From positions 1,240,001 to 1,304,000 of the forward strand of contig NZ_AKGD01000001.1 of NCBI RefSeq assembly GCF_000271305.1: a DNA stretch of 64,000 nt. Direction: 5' to 3'. The notes under the pieces were generated by a model. It was given only the letters and a program-made list of their open reading frames with translations. It ran no database searches and was not told the origin of the DNA. Origin of the DNA: Hydrocarboniphaga effusa AP103 (lineage in GTDB: Bacteria; Pseudomonadota; Gammaproteobacteria; Nevskiales; Nevskiaceae). Made by a program: the position numbers and the translations under genes. Shown here piece by piece: positions 17,475-27,292 of this stretch; position 1 is the first letter of the stretch; each line of letters begins with the position of its first letter.

Positions 17475-18365
17475 ATGAATCGCACGATACTCAACGGCGG
17501 CTTGCTGCTGATCGCGATCGGCCTCGGCGTCGCGGTGTGGACCAGCGGCAACAAGGACGACGACAAGTCCAGCGGCCCGCTGACGTCGCTCGCGCCGAAC
17601 GCGGTCAGCCGCATCAGCATCGAGCATCCGGATGCGCCCGCGATCAAGCTCGAGAAGAAAGATGGCGAGTGGAAACTGGTCGCGCCGGTGCAGGCCGATA
17701 CCGACAGCTTCGAAGTCAGCGCGCTGGTCGGCCTGGCCGACACCAAGCGCCAGTACGAACTCGGCGACAGCGATCTCGACTACAAGTCGCTCGGTCTCGA
17801 TCCGCCCGCGTTTCGCATCACGCTCAACGACCAGACGCTGGACTTCGGCGGCGACGAGCCGATCCGCTACCGGCGCTACGTGCGCGTCGACGGCGACAAG
17901 GTGGCGCTGATCGACAATCCTTCGAGCGCCGCGCTCGACAAGGATTACAGCGACTTGCTGTCGAAGAGCATCGTGCCGCTCGGGGCGCAGATCACCAGGC
18001 TCGCGCTGCCGGGCCTGACGATCGAAAAGAACGCGGCCGGCGAATGGGCTTCGCCCGAAAACCCGCAGGCCAAGCCGATCGATCTGCAGACCGTCGTCGA
18101 TGCCTGGAACGCCAGCAAGGCCATGTGGAACGGCGCCGAACTCGCGCAGGGCTCGCAGGGCGAAGCCGTGGCAGTGACGCTCGCGGACGGCCGCACGCTC
18201 AACTTCATCGTCACCGCGCGCACTCCGCAGTTCGTCCTGTCGCGTCCGGACTTGAACGTGCGCTACACGATCGACAAGAACGAAGTCGGCAAGATGCTCG
18301 AGCTGCCCAAACCCGGCGAAGCCAAGCCCGCCGGCGAAACCGGCGCGCCGACGCCAGAGCCCTGA
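17475..18365 (+). CDS. DUF4340 domain protein, putative ABC accessory
   Basis: A 296-residue protein with an N-terminal membrane anchor (residues 4-24) and a periplasmic DUF4340 region built of short beta repeats ([28 protein letters not shown]). DUF4340 genes usually follow gldG-like genes, as here (10 bp). Its stop codon overlaps the start of mutM in the sequence TGATG, which implies translational coupling. Function unknown; probably part of the same envelope transporter. Confidence 0.85.
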   Translation: MNRTILNGGLLLIAIGLGVAVWTSGNKDDDKSSGPLTSLAPNAVSRISIEHPDAPAIKLEKKDGEWKLVAPVQADTDSFEVSALVGLADTKRQYELGDSDLDYKSLGLDPPAFRITLNDQTLDFGGDEPIRYRRYVRVDGDKVALIDNPSSAALDKDYSDLLSKSIVPLGAQITRLALPGLTIEKNAAGEWASPENPQAKPIDLQTVVDAWNASKAMWNGAELAQGSQGEAVAVTLADGRTLNFIVTARTPQFVLSRPDLNVRYTIDKNEVGKMLELPKPGEAKPAGETGAPTPEP

Positions 18366-19183
18366 TGCCCGAGTTGCCCGAAGTCGAAACGGTTCGTCGC
18401 GGAGTCGAGCCGCATGTGCTCGGCCGCCGCATCGAGCGCGTGGTCGTGCGCGAGAAGCGCCTGCGCTGGCCCATCGCCGAAGACTTCGTCGACAAGCTGA
18501 TCGGACGACGGATCGTCGCTACCGAGCGCCGCGGAAAATATTTGCAACTCGTCCTCGACAATGGCGATCGCCTGCTCGTGCATCTGGGCATGTCGGGCCG
18601 CTTGTTCGTGCTGCGCAGCGGGCACGCCCTGCTCAAGCACGATCACGTCGATGTCGAGCTCGACGACGGCACGCTGCTGCGCTTCAACGATCCGCGCCGC
18701 TTCGGCGCGATGCTGCTGTGGCACTCGGGCGAGCCGCTGCATCCGCTGCTCGCGACCATGGGCCCGGAACCGTTTTCCGACGAGTTCAACGGCGAGTATC
18801 TGCACACGCTGTCGCGCGGACGAAAAACGGCGGTCAAGAGTTTCATCATGGACGGCGGCGTCGTGGTCGGCGCGGGCAATATCTACGCGGCCGAATCGCT
18901 GTTTCGCGCGGGCATCAGGCCCACGCGCGCCGCCAGCGACGTCAGCCGTCCGCGCTACGACCGGCTCGCCGTCGCGATTCGCGAAGTGCTCGCAGCCGCG
19001 ATCGAACAAGGCGGCACCACCTTGCGCGATTACGCGGGAGCCGATGGAGCGCCGGGTTACTTTCAGCAAGTGCTCGATGTCTATGGACGCGATGGCGAAG
19101 CCTGTCGCGTCTGCGCCAAGCCCATCCGCAAGCTCGTGATCGGGCAGCGGTCGAGCTTTTTCTGCCCCAACTGCCAGAAGTAG
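18365..19183 (+). CDS. mutM: Formamidopyrimidine-DNA glycosylase (MutM/Fpg)
   Basis: A 272-residue protein starting [20 protein letters not shown]. The N-terminal Pro2 is the Schiff-base nucleophile and Glu3 the general acid; RRGKYLQL holds the conserved Lys; the C-terminus has the zinc finger CRVC...CPNC. It removes 8-oxoguanine and formamidopyrimidines from DNA and cleaves the abasic site. Its start overlaps the DUF4340 stop, so in this genome a repair enzyme is the last gene of an envelope transporter operon. Confidence 0.97.
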   Translation: MPELPEVETVRRGVEPHVLGRRIERVVVREKRLRWPIAEDFVDKLIGRRIVATERRGKYLQLVLDNGDRLLVHLGMSGRLFVLRSGHALLKHDHVDVELDDGTLLRFNDPRRFGAMLLWHSGEPLHPLLATMGPEPFSDEFNGEYLHTLSRGRKTAVKSFIMDGGVVVGAGNIYAAESLFRAGIRPTRAASDVSRPRYDRLAVAIREVLAAAIEQGGTTLRDYAGADGAPGYFQQVLDVYGRDGEACRVCAKPIRKLVIGQRSSFFCPNCQK

Positions 19184-19189
19184 ATTGCC

Positions 19190-19663
19190 CTAACGAGCCT
19201 GCGGGGCCGAGACGAACGCATCGCCGTTCGGCTTGACGACGAAGTGAAGCGCTTGCCCTTCTTTCGTGATCGCCTGCATCACCAAACTGTCGTCATCGGC
19301 AATCACCGCTCCGGCCTGCAAGGCACGCTCGCGCGCACCGGCCAGCACATTCGATGATTCGAACACCAGCGCTCGCGGCAAGCCGTCACGATCGACGAGC
19401 AGCTCGGCCTGGCTTTGGTCCGGCAACACCACCGGCACTGCTTTCGACCCGAGCGAACGTGCCCGCGGGGAATCGGCCTCCAGCAGGCTCACGGGGTGCC
19501 CCTCCGCCAAGGCCGCGATGGCGACGGAAGAGCCGGCCGTTTGCTGGCGTAGCCCGCTCAGGCCGCCGATGACGAGCACAAGCAGCGCGAGCACGGTGAT
19601 GCATACGAGCAGCGACGCAGCTCCCCCAGGCCACAGTCGCTGCTGGCTTTGCTGAACCAGCAT
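19190..19663 (-). CDS. Hypothetical single-pass membrane protein
   Basis: A 157-residue protein with one strong N-terminal membrane helix (residues about 15-38, ASLLVCITVLALLVLVIGG) and a soluble, probably periplasmic, region of about 115 residues with no motif I recognise. It converges on mutM with a 6-bp gap. Codon use matches neighbours, so it looks like a real gene, but I cannot assign a function. Confidence 0.6.
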   Translation of the reverse strand: MLVQQSQQRLWPGGAASLLVCITVLALLVLVIGGLSGLRQQTAGSSVAIAALAEGHPVSLLEADSPRARSLGSKAVPVVLPDQSQAELLVDRDGLPRALVFESSNVLAGARERALQAGAVIADDDSLVMQAITKEGQALHFVVKPNGDAFVSAPQAR

Positions 19664-19779
19664 GCGACACCTCCTTCGACATCAGGACGGCTTCTTACCG
19701 TAGAGATGCCGGACCGGCTCGTGACTGAATTCAAAATGGGCTTGGCTGCATAATTGCGGTCGTTTCGCCCCACACAGAA

Positions 19780-20982
19780 ATGCAAATGACGACCTTCGGC
19801 ACTCCGCTGTCCCCCGGCGCTACCCGCGTACTCCTGCTCGGCTCGGGCGAACTCGGCAAGGAAGTCGTCATCGAACTGCAGCGCCTCGGCGTCGAGACGA
19901 TCGCCTGCGATCGCTATGCCGATGCGCCCGCGATGCAGGTCGCGCATCGCCATCACGTGCTGCGCATGCTCGATGGCGACGAGCTGCGTCGCATCGTCGA
20001 GCTCGAAAAACCGCATCTGATCGTTCCCGAGATCGAGGCCATCCATACGCCGACGCTGCAGGCGCTCGATGCCGAGGGCTATACGGTGATTCCGACCGCG
20101 CGCGCGGCGCGGCTGACGATGGATCGCGAAGGCATCCGACGCCTCGCCGCCGAAACGCTCGGCCTGCCGACCTCGCCGTATCGCTTCGCCGACAACGAGG
20201 CCGAGTATCACGAGGCGATCAAGGCGCTCGGCACGCCTTGCGTGGTCAAGCCGCTGATGTCCTCGTCGGGCAAGGGCCAGTCCGTCGTCAAGACGCCGGC
20301 CGATGCGCAGAAGGCCTGGGATTACGCGCAGGCCGGTGGACGTGCCGGCGCGGGTCGCGTGATCGTCGAAGGCTTCATCGACTTCGATTACGAGATCACC
20401 TTGCTGACCGTGCGCCACGACGACGGCGCGGGCGGCATCAAGACCTCGTTCTGCGCGCCGATAGGCCATCTGCAGATCGACGGCGACTACCGTGAAAGCT
20501 GGCAGCCGCATCCGATGTCGAACGCGGCGCTGCAGAAAGCCCAGCAGATTTCCGAAAGCATCACCGCCAATCTCGGCGGGCGCGGCCTGTTCGGCGTGGA
20601 ACTGTTCGTCAAGGGCGACGAGGTGATCTTCAGCGAAGTGTCGCCGCGCCCGCACGACACCGGCCTGATCACGCTGATCTCGCAGGATCTGTCGGAGTTC
20701 GCACTACATGCACGCGCGATCCTCGGCCTGCCGATTCCGAACATCGCGCAGCGCGGTGCGGCCGCATCGACCGCGATCCTGCTCGAAGGCGATCGCAAGG
20801 CCCCGCGCTTCGCCGGTGCGGCCGAAGCCCTCGCCGAGCCCGACACGCAGCTGCGCCTGTTCGGCAAGCCCGAGATCGTCGGTCGTCGCCGCATGGGCGT
20901 CGCGCTCGCACTCGCGGCGAGCATCGATGAAGCCCGCGCCAAGGCGCGCCGCTCGGCTGCCTGTGTGCGCGTGGTCGACTAG
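19780..20982 (+). CDS. purT: Formate-dependent phosphoribosylglycinamide formyltransferase (PurT)
   Basis: A 400-residue ATP-grasp enzyme with the PurT start region ([20 protein letters not shown]), glycine loop (SSSGKGQS), metal-binding strand ([27 protein letters not shown], split here by its Glu residues) and the C-terminal domain. It makes formyl-GAR from GAR, formate and ATP in purine synthesis. Length is typical. A start two codons later (19786) is equally possible. A weak promoter (CATAAT at 19749-19754) lies just upstream. Confidence 0.96.
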   Translation: MQMTTFGTPLSPGATRVLLLGSGELGKEVVIELQRLGVETIACDRYADAPAMQVAHRHHVLRMLDGDELRRIVELEKPHLIVPEIEAIHTPTLQALDAEGYTVIPTARAARLTMDREGIRRLAAETLGLPTSPYRFADNEAEYHEAIKALGTPCVVKPLMSSSGKGQSVVKTPADAQKAWDYAQAGGRAGAGRVIVEGFIDFDYEITLLTVRHDDGAGGIKTSFCAPIGHLQIDGDYRESWQPHPMSNAALQKAQQISESITANLGGRGLFGVELFVKGDEVIFSEVSPRPHDTGLITLISQDLSEFALHARAILGLPIPNIAQRGAAASTAILLEGDRKAPRFAGAAEALAEPDTQLRLFGKPEIVGRRRMGVALALAASIDEARAKARRSAACVRVVD

Positions 20983-21124
20983 CCCGCGATTGATTCGATC
21001 GAGCAGCTCGACGCGTCAGCATCATCGCGTTGGGCTGGTTTTACGCTCGTCACCGCCCTGCCGCAGAAACTACGCTTGCCTCCAAAGTCCGCGCCCCAGA
21101 TGCGGACCATGAGGAGAACGCGGC

Positions 21125-23545
21125 ATGAAACGACGGTTTGCACGAACCGCAGCGGCGCTGTGCGTGATGATTTTTCTCTCGGGCCTGCTCGCGGCCTGCG
21201 AGGCGCACGGGCCATCGGGCGTCGTCCCGGGCGACGGGCCCGACGATCCGAGCGGGCCTTCCGGCGAGCAGACGATCTACTCGTTCGCCAACGGCTGCTA
21301 CACGCTGCAATCGGATTCGGGCTACGTCGCGCTCGATGCCTCGGGCGCGGACTACACGCTGAGCGACGATGCGTCGAAAGCCGTCGCGTTCACCATGCGC
21401 CCGACCGCGCTCGGTTCGTACCTGCTGATGTCGGGCTATCGACGCGCGGCGGGCGAGCGTGGCAGCAAATCGCTGCTCGGCATTCGCGATCCGGGCGGTG
21501 AATTCCTCGATGCCGCCGGCAATTTCATCGGCGAAGTCGGCAACCTGATCGCGGGCGTCGGCGATATCACCGCCATCGTGCTCGATCCGCTCGCACCGGG
21601 CGGCGGCATCATTCGCGAAGGCGGCGAAGTGATCGGCGGAGTCGGTGGTGGAATCGGTGGAATCGACATCGATCCGAGCCTGGCGATGGTGAACGAGGCC
21701 AACGATCTCGCGGTGTGGAATCTGCTGCCGGCCTCGAACAGGCGCTTCAGCCTGACTTCGGCGATCACCGGGCAGCGACTCGCGGCCTCGCACGGCATTC
21801 TCGCGCTCACGAGCGCGACGACGGCCGGCATCGACACCGAATTCAAGCTCGCGCCCACGCAGGGCTGCGCCGCGTATCCCGAAGTCGACACCAATGCGCA
21901 GCTCATCGACAAGCGCGGGCCTGCGATCTATCTGCGCGACGTGCCGCTGTTCGCGAAAAGCGCGGGCGCTTCGCAGATCGGCGCGCACGATCTGTACGGC
22001 TACGTCGACGGGCATTCGCACATCACCGCGTATGAATTCATCGGCGGACGCGTGAACTACGGCGATCCGTTCCACAAGTTCGGCGTCGATCACGCGCTCG
22101 ACGACTGCGAGGTCAACCACGGCCCGCAGGGCATTCTCGGCATCGTCGAGACGGTGACCTCGGGCTTCAATCCCGTGCACGAAACCAAGGGCTGGCCGAG
22201 CTTCAATTTCTGGCCGCGCCACGACTCGCTGCAGCATCACCAGAGCTATTACAAATGGATCGAGCGCAGCTACCTCGGCGGCTTGCGCCTGCTCGTGAAT
22301 CACTACACGGGCAACGAAATCCTGTGCCAGCTCAACCCGCAGAAGCAGAACGACTGCCACTTCGAGGTGAACTGGCGCCTGCAGGCCCAGCGCCTGCGCG
22401 AGATGCAGGATTACATCGATGCGCAGAACGGCGGGCCGGGCAAGGGCTGGTTCCGCATCGTGACGTCGCCGGCCGACGCGCGCCGCGTGATCGAGAGCGG
22501 CAAGCTCGCGGTGGTGCAAGGCATCGAGATCTCCAAGATCTTCGATTGCGGCGAGTTTCTCGACGTGCCCGAATGCACGCGCGAGCAGATCGTCGAGCGG
22601 CTCGATGCGGCTTACGCGGCCGGCATCCGGCACATCTTTCCGATCCACAAGTTCGATAACGCCTTCGGTGGCGTGGTGCCCGACGAGGCGCTCGGCATCG
22701 GCACCATTCTGTACGCGGGCAATGTCGCCGAGACCGGACATCCGATCGAATTCGAAGCCTGCCCCGAAAGCTTCGGCGACGATTCCGCCACTCGCCCCGA
22801 CAGCGCGAATCCGCTCGGCATCATCGACCAGCTGCTGCGCCAGCTCGAATACATCAACGGCCAGCTCAGCCAGGCGATGCCGATTCCGCCGCTCGCACCG
22901 AGCTCCGAACACGGGCTCTGCAACAAGCGCGGCATCACCGAGCTCGGCCAGTTCTTCGTACAGGAACTCATGCGTCGGCGCATGTTCATCGAAGTCGACC
23001 ACAGCAGCCTCGGCGTGATCGACCGCATCCTCGAACTCGCCGAAAACAACGGCTATCCGGGCCTGATCAGCAGCCACGACTGGCTGTATTCGGAGCAGCT
23101 GCTCGATCGCCTGGCGGCGAGTGGCGGCATGATCGGCCGCTTCGCGAGCTCGCGCAGCGGCTGGGTCGACCGCCTGATCAAGGTCGAGGATCGACCGGCC
23201 CGGCATCGCGTCGCCGGCGTGGTCGGCACGGGCCTGGCGACCGACGTCAACGGCATCGCCTCGTTACCGGGCAACAGCGGCGCAGCCGATACGCCCTTGT
23301 ATCCGTTCACCTCGGTGGACGGCCGCGTGCGCTTCGATCGCCAGGTCACCGGCGATCATGTGTTCGATCTCTACGATGGCCGTGGCGTCTCGCATTACGG
23401 GATGTATCCCGACCAGATCGCCGACATGCAATTGCACACCGACGATCGCACGCCCGCTCAGGTCGATCAGGCACTGCGCGAGCTGTTCTCGTCGGCCGAG
23501 GTTTATCTGCGCCTGTGGGAGGCCACCGAAGCCTGGAAGCAGTAG
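21125..23545 (+). CDS. Large lipoprotein with peptidase M19-like metallohydrolase domain
   Basis: An 806-residue protein with a lipoprotein signal peptide (LSGLLAAC, Cys about residue 25) and GAGGAGA before the ATG. Residues about 45-260 form a beta-rich N-terminal region interrupted by a very Gly-rich stretch (EGGEVIGGVGGGIGG). From about residue 295 it matches renal dipeptidase-like (M19) amidohydrolases: metal HxH in YVDGHSHITAY, VVQGIEIS, HIFPIHKFDNAFGG, EVDHSSLGVIDRILE and ISSHDW. Canonical M19 enzymes are 320-420 residues, so this is much longer. Expected to be anchored in the envelope and to cleave dipeptides or related amides. It follows purT by 142 bp. Confidence 0.82.
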   Translation: MKRRFARTAAALCVMIFLSGLLAACEAHGPSGVVPGDGPDDPSGPSGEQTIYSFANGCYTLQSDSGYVALDASGADYTLSDDASKAVAFTMRPTALGSYLLMSGYRRAAGERGSKSLLGIRDPGGEFLDAAGNFIGEVGNLIAGVGDITAIVLDPLAPGGGIIREGGEVIGGVGGGIGGIDIDPSLAMVNEANDLAVWNLLPASNRRFSLTSAITGQRLAASHGILALTSATTAGIDTEFKLAPTQGCAAYPEVDTNAQLIDKRGPAIYLRDVPLFAKSAGASQIGAHDLYGYVDGHSHITAYEFIGGRVNYGDPFHKFGVDHALDDCEVNHGPQGILGIVETVTSGFNPVHETKGWPSFNFWPRHDSLQHHQSYYKWIERSYLGGLRLLVNHYTGNEILCQLNPQKQNDCHFEVNWRLQAQRLREMQDYIDAQNGGPGKGWFRIVTSPADARRVIESGKLAVVQGIEISKIFDCGEFLDVPECTREQIVERLDAAYAAGIRHIFPIHKFDNAFGGVVPDEALGIGTILYAGNVAETGHPIEFEACPESFGDDSATRPDSANPLGIIDQLLRQLEYINGQLSQAMPIPPLAPSSEHGLCNKRGITELGQFFVQELMRRRMFIEVDHSSLGVIDRILELAENNGYPGLISSHDWLYSEQLLDRLAASGGMIGRFASSRSGWVDRLIKVEDRPARHRVAGVVGTGLATDVNGIASLPGNSGAADTPLYPFTSVDGRVRFDRQVTGDHVFDLYDGRGVSHYGMYPDQIADMQLHTDDRTPAQVDQALRELFSSAEVYLRLWEATEAWKQ

Positions 23546-23551
23546 GCGCGC

Positions 23552-25555
23552 TCAGTGAACCGGCACGCGCGTGGTGTTCGACGGCGTGTCGTCTTCTTCG
23601 ATCTTCACGGGCACGATGATCATCTTGCGATTCTGCTCGTGCAGGCGACGCTGCACGGCGATCGGCATCTGGTTGTGCAGCAGTGAAGTGAACAGGTTTT
23701 CCTTGCGGAAGACGATGCGGCTCGCGAAGCAGACGCTGTTCGGATAATCGTCGAACACCTGGTCGATCAGGCTGACGAGCTCGCCCTGCGGATCGGCGCC
23801 GTAGCCTTCGTACGAAGTCGCGGCCAGGCCCTGGCTCGCGCAGTAGCCGACGAAGTAGGCGAGCGAATTCTGCAAGCGCGCACGCATTGCTTCGAGCGAG
23901 CGTTCGCTGTCGAAGGCATCGCGATCGACTTCGCCGACGGCGACGAACACGAAGTTCTTGTAAAGCCCGGGGAACATCGAGCGCACCCATTCCACCGTGC
24001 GGTAACCCGCTCCGCGATTGGCGCCGACGAGCACGATCGCGGTGGCTGCGTTCTTGTCGCAAGGCGGCGGTTGATCGTCGAGCCAGGTCGCGCGCGGAGC
24101 CAGTTGGTCGACACGCGCGAGCAGGCGCTTGACCTCGTCGTAGTGCCGGCGAATCGCCACGCAGACGGCGGCGACCGCACCGGTGATCAGCAGCGTCACC
24201 CAACCGCCGAGCAGAAATTTTTCGACCAGGATCACGGTGAGCATGAACGCGGTGACGAGCAGGCCGAGCATCGACAGCAACAGCGGACGCTTCCAGACCA
24301 GGATGTAGCGGCGCTGCTGCCACCAGTGCCGCGTGAGTCCGAACAGGGTCAGCGTAAACGTGATGAACACGTTGATGCTGTAGAGCACCACCAGCAGCGC
24401 GACCTTGCCTTGCGTGGCAAGCACGATCAGCAGCGCGCCGCAGCCCATCAGCAGCACGCCGTTCTGCGTGACCATGCGGTTCGACAGCTGGCGAAACTGG
24501 CGCGGCACCCAGCGATCGGACGCCATGCTCGCGAGCACCGCGGGGCCACCGAGAAAACCGGTGTTCGCGGCAACCAGCAGCAAGCCCACTTCGAACAGCA
24601 GCACCACGCCGAGCGCCACATGCGTGCTCGGCGAATCGCCGAAGGCGTTGCCGAGAATGTCGCGGAAAGTCACCGCGTTGAGCGTCTGCCCCGGCACGTG
24701 CTGCGCGTCCCAGAGCAGGTACAGCAGGATGATGCCGCCAGCCATGAAGGCGAGCGAGAACGCCATGTAGAACATGGTCCAGTGGCCGGTCTTCACGCGC
24801 GGCTCGGCGAGCATGTTGACGTTGTTCGAAACCGCCTCGATGCCGGTGTAGGTGCCGCCGCCGATCGAGTAGGCACGCAGGAACAAGGCGACGACGAAGA
24901 ACCAGCCGCTTTCCGCGGAGAGCTTCTCGGCCTCGGCGACCGACTGCGGCCACAGCGTGCCGATGCCGTCCGCATGCGCAGAGACGCCGTAGACGATCAG
25001 CGCCACGTGCGTGAGCACGAAGCCCAGAAAGATCGGGGCGAGGATGCGGATCGATTCCTTCATGCCGCGCAGGTTCAGCACCGTAAGCAGGCAGACCAGC
25101 AGCGCTTCGGTCGGCAGCTTGGCCGCATGCAGCGACTGCGGAAGCAGGCTGAACAGCGCATCGGTGCCGCTGGCCACCGAGATCGCGATCGTCAGCACGT
25201 AGTCGACGATCAGCGCCGAGCCGCTGATGAGCCCGGCGCGCGGACCGATGAGCTTGGTCGCCGCCTTGTAGCCGCCACCGCCCGACGGAAACAGGTCGAT
25301 GACCTGGTTGTACGAGGCGGCGATCACGAACACCGTCACCGCCGTCGCAAACGCCAGGAACAGCGCCATGTCGGTGTGCACGCCGAGCGCGAGAAAGGCT
25401 TCCTCGGGGCCGTAGCACGAGGACGACAAGCCGTCGGCGCCGAGGCCGATCCAGGCCAGGATCGCGACCAGGGCGATGCTGTGCCGGGTGCTGGGATCGA
25501 ACGGATCGAGCTTGCGCCCCAGGACCAGCCGCGTCGCTTTGTGCAGGACACTCAT
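23552..25555 (-). CDS. APC superfamily permease, KimA-like, with C-terminal cytosolic domain
   Basis: A 667-residue protein if started at the ATG at 25555; a TTG at 25585 would add 10 residues. About 12 membrane helices occupy residues 25-460, followed by a soluble domain of about 200 residues. Segments GADGLSSSCYG, FPSGGGGYKA and DYVLTIAISVASGTDA closely follow the corresponding regions I recall for the potassium importer KimA (YdaO) of Bacillus; the overall layout (APC core plus cytosolic tail) also fits. K+/H+ symport is therefore a reasonable hypothesis, but generic annotation as an amino-acid permease is the safer statement. Confidence 0.85.
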   Translation of the reverse strand: MSVLHKATRLVLGRKLDPFDPSTRHSIALVAILAWIGLGADGLSSSCYGPEEAFLALGVHTDMALFLAFATAVTVFVIAASYNQVIDLFPSGGGGYKAATKLIGPRAGLISGSALIVDYVLTIAISVASGTDALFSLLPQSLHAAKLPTEALLVCLLTVLNLRGMKESIRILAPIFLGFVLTHVALIVYGVSAHADGIGTLWPQSVAEAEKLSAESGWFFVVALFLRAYSIGGGTYTGIEAVSNNVNMLAEPRVKTGHWTMFYMAFSLAFMAGGIILLYLLWDAQHVPGQTLNAVTFRDILGNAFGDSPSTHVALGVVLLFEVGLLLVAANTGFLGGPAVLASMASDRWVPRQFRQLSNRMVTQNGVLLMGCGALLIVLATQGKVALLVVLYSINVFITFTLTLFGLTRHWWQQRRYILVWKRPLLLSMLGLLVTAFMLTVILVEKFLLGGWVTLLITGAVAAVCVAIRRHYDEVKRLLARVDQLAPRATWLDDQPPPCDKNAATAIVLVGANRGAGYRTVEWVRSMFPGLYKNFVFVAVGEVDRDAFDSERSLEAMRARLQNSLAYFVGYCASQGLAATSYEGYGADPQGELVSLIDQVFDDYPNSVCFASRIVFRKENLFTSLLHNQMPIAVQRRLHEQNRKMIIVPVKIEEDDTPSNTTRVPVH

Positions 25556-25661
25556 CGTGATTCGCTCGTCCACCCGGTCGCGCAAGACGAGCAGTGTAGG
25601 GAAACTTCGCGTTGCGACTCCAGCCGCCGCACGGGCGACTGGAGTCGGTCCCCCGGCGGCG

Positions 25662-26861
25662 TCAGCCGCCGCGGACTTGCGCGAGCAGCGCGTCGAGCCG
25701 GCTCAGCAGCTCGTCGATCTCGTCCGGCGTGACCGTCAGCGCCGGCATCAGGCGCAGCAGGTTCGGCCTCGGCGCGTTGATCAGCAGGCCCGATTCGCGT
25801 GCCCGGCGCACGAGATCGAACGCGAAGTCGCCGTCCAGGTCGAGCGCCCGCAGCAGGCCGCGTCCGCGCACCTCGCCGAGCCCATGCCGGGCCGACAACC
25901 GCGCCAGCGCGGCCGCGAGCCGCTCGCCCTTGGCAATGACCTCATCGAGAAAACCGGGCGCGGTGATTGCACCGAGCACCGCCTCGCCGACCGCCGCCAT
26001 CAGCGGATTGCCGTTGTAGGTGCCGCCCTGATCACCCGGCTCGAAGCAGCAGACCTCCTCGCGCGCGAGCAGCGCGGCCAGCGGAACGCCGCCGCCGATG
26101 CCCTTGCCGAGCGTCATCACATCCGGCTCGATGCCGGCATGCTCGTGCGCGAACAGCCGGCCCGTGCGGCCCATGCCGGTCTGCACCTCATCACAGATCA
26201 GCAGCAGGCCGCGCTGCCGCGTGAGCGTCCTGAGTTCGCGCAGGAATTCATCGCTCGCCGGCCGTACGCCCGCTTCGCCCTGGATCGGCTCGAGCATCAC
26301 CGCGACGGTCTTCTCGCCGATCAGCGCCTCGACCGAGGTCAGGTCGTTGAGCTTCGCTTTTGGAAAGCCCGGCACCTTCGGCGCGAACAGCGCCTCCCAG
26401 CCCGGCTTGCCCGAGGCCGACATCGTCGCCAGCGTGCGCCCGTGGAAGCCCTGGTCGAAGCTGATGATCTCGAAGGCCCCGTTGCGATGCCGCGCCCCGA
26501 ACTTGCGCGCGAGCTTGATCGCGCCCTCGTTGGCCTCGGCCCCGCTGCTCGCGAAGAACACGCGGTCCAGGCTGGACCGCGCGACCAATTGCGTCGCGAG
26601 CCGGGCGCTCGGGGCATTCCAGTAGCCCGGTCCGGGCGAGATCAGCGTCGCGGCCTGCGCCGCGAGCGTCTCGGCGATCAGCGCCGGACTATGGCCGAGC
26701 GAATTGACCGCCCAGCCCTGGACGAAATCCAGGTAGCGCCGGCCCTCGCGGTCCCACAGCCAGGAACCCTGCCCGCGCACGAACACCGGCGGCGGGCGTT
26801 CGGCGACGTGCATGAGGGCGTCGGTGGAAAAGTCTGAAGCCTGGTTGCTGTTGAAATTCAC
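25662..26861 (-). CDS. argD: Acetylornithine aminotransferase-type PLP enzyme (class III)
   Basis: A 399-residue class III aminotransferase. The start is a GTG (26861) with AAGGA upstream. Family motifs: [17 protein letters not shown] (phosphate and PLP binding), [12 protein letters not shown] (Asp to the pyridine nitrogen), [14 protein letters not shown] (Schiff-base Lys) and [10 protein letters not shown]. The most likely role is N-acetylornithine or succinyldiaminopimelate transamination in arginine/lysine synthesis; related omega-aminotransferases cannot be excluded. Upstream on the same strand are two hairpins, one followed by a U-run (26894-26922), suggesting attenuation or an upstream terminator. 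Confidence 0.85.
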   Translation of the reverse strand: MNFNSNQASDFSTDALMHVAERPPPVFVRGQGSWLWDREGRRYLDFVQGWAVNSLGHSPALIAETLAAQAATLISPGPGYWNAPSARLATQLVARSSLDRVFFASSGAEANEGAIKLARKFGARHRNGAFEIISFDQGFHGRTLATMSASGKPGWEALFAPKVPGFPKAKLNDLTSVEALIGEKTVAVMLEPIQGEAGVRPASDEFLRELRTLTRQRGLLLICDEVQTGMGRTGRLFAHEHAGIEPDVMTLGKGIGGGVPLAALLAREEVCCFEPGDQGGTYNGNPLMAAVGEAVLGAITAPGFLDEVIAKGERLAAALARLSARHGLGEVRGRGLLRALDLDGDFAFDLVRRARESGLLINAPRPNLLRLMPALTVTPDEIDELLSRLDALLAQVRGG

Positions 26862-26893
26862 GTGTCGATCCTTGCGAAAAAGCGAGCGGAAAC

Positions 26894-26922
26894 AAAAAGG
26901 CCACAGGGGTCGCCTGTGGCCT
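26894..26922 (-). terminator. Intrinsic terminator or attenuator hairpin in argD leader
   Basis: On the minus strand AGGCCACAGG (26922-26913) pairs perfectly with 26907-26898, followed at once by TTTTTGTTT. It lies 33 bp before the argD GTG on the same strand, so it either ends an upstream minus-strand transcript or attenuates argD. Confidence 0.7.
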
Positions 26923-26932
26923 CGTCGATGGA

Positions 26933-26956
26933 AACGCTGCGTAGTTCAGCAGCGTT
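26933..26956 (-). promoter_or_regulatory. Second hairpin in argD leader
   Basis: AACGCTGC (26933-26940) and GCAGCGTT (26949-26956) form an 8-bp perfect inverted repeat with an 8-base centre, 10 bp upstream (minus strand) of the terminator-like hairpin. It may be part of a two-hairpin leader. Confidence 0.4.
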
Positions 26957-27292
26957 CTCGTCGTCGACGCGCGCAAAGGCGGCTTCCCGTGGCGGGAGCC
27001 GGGCGACGTCGGCGAACGAGGGCAAGGAAAGAGGCGGACATGCGAAAATTCTGGGCAAGCGCCCCCGGTGGGTCAACAAAAATTTGCGGGGCCGGCCTGC
27101 ACGAAGCACCTCGCCCCTATCCGCGTCATCGACACCAGCGTAGAATCCGCGATCTTTTTTTGGGGTGTCTTGGCTTTTTGCGCGTCACCCACGCCGGGAA
27201 TCTAACCGTATCCGGCCAGCTCCTTGCCCATCCCAAGCAAGACATTCCACCGCGGCTTTCGCCCGGCCCGTTCCGTCCTGAGTTTTGAAACC
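26957..27292. other. Rest of the argD-typA divergent region
   Basis: About 335 bases with no gene I can defend. A TAGAAT at 27141-27146 is a candidate -10 for typA, but no good -35 is visible. A minus-strand frame from 27109 runs through the hairpins and ends with TGA overlapping the argD GTG; it has no clear ribosome binding site. Confidence 0.4.

Noticed and set aside
21050..23206. A 718-codon minus-strand open frame
   Set aside because: Antisense to the M19-like lipoprotein gene, with repeated Asp/Glu/Arg shadow composition and no ribosome binding site.
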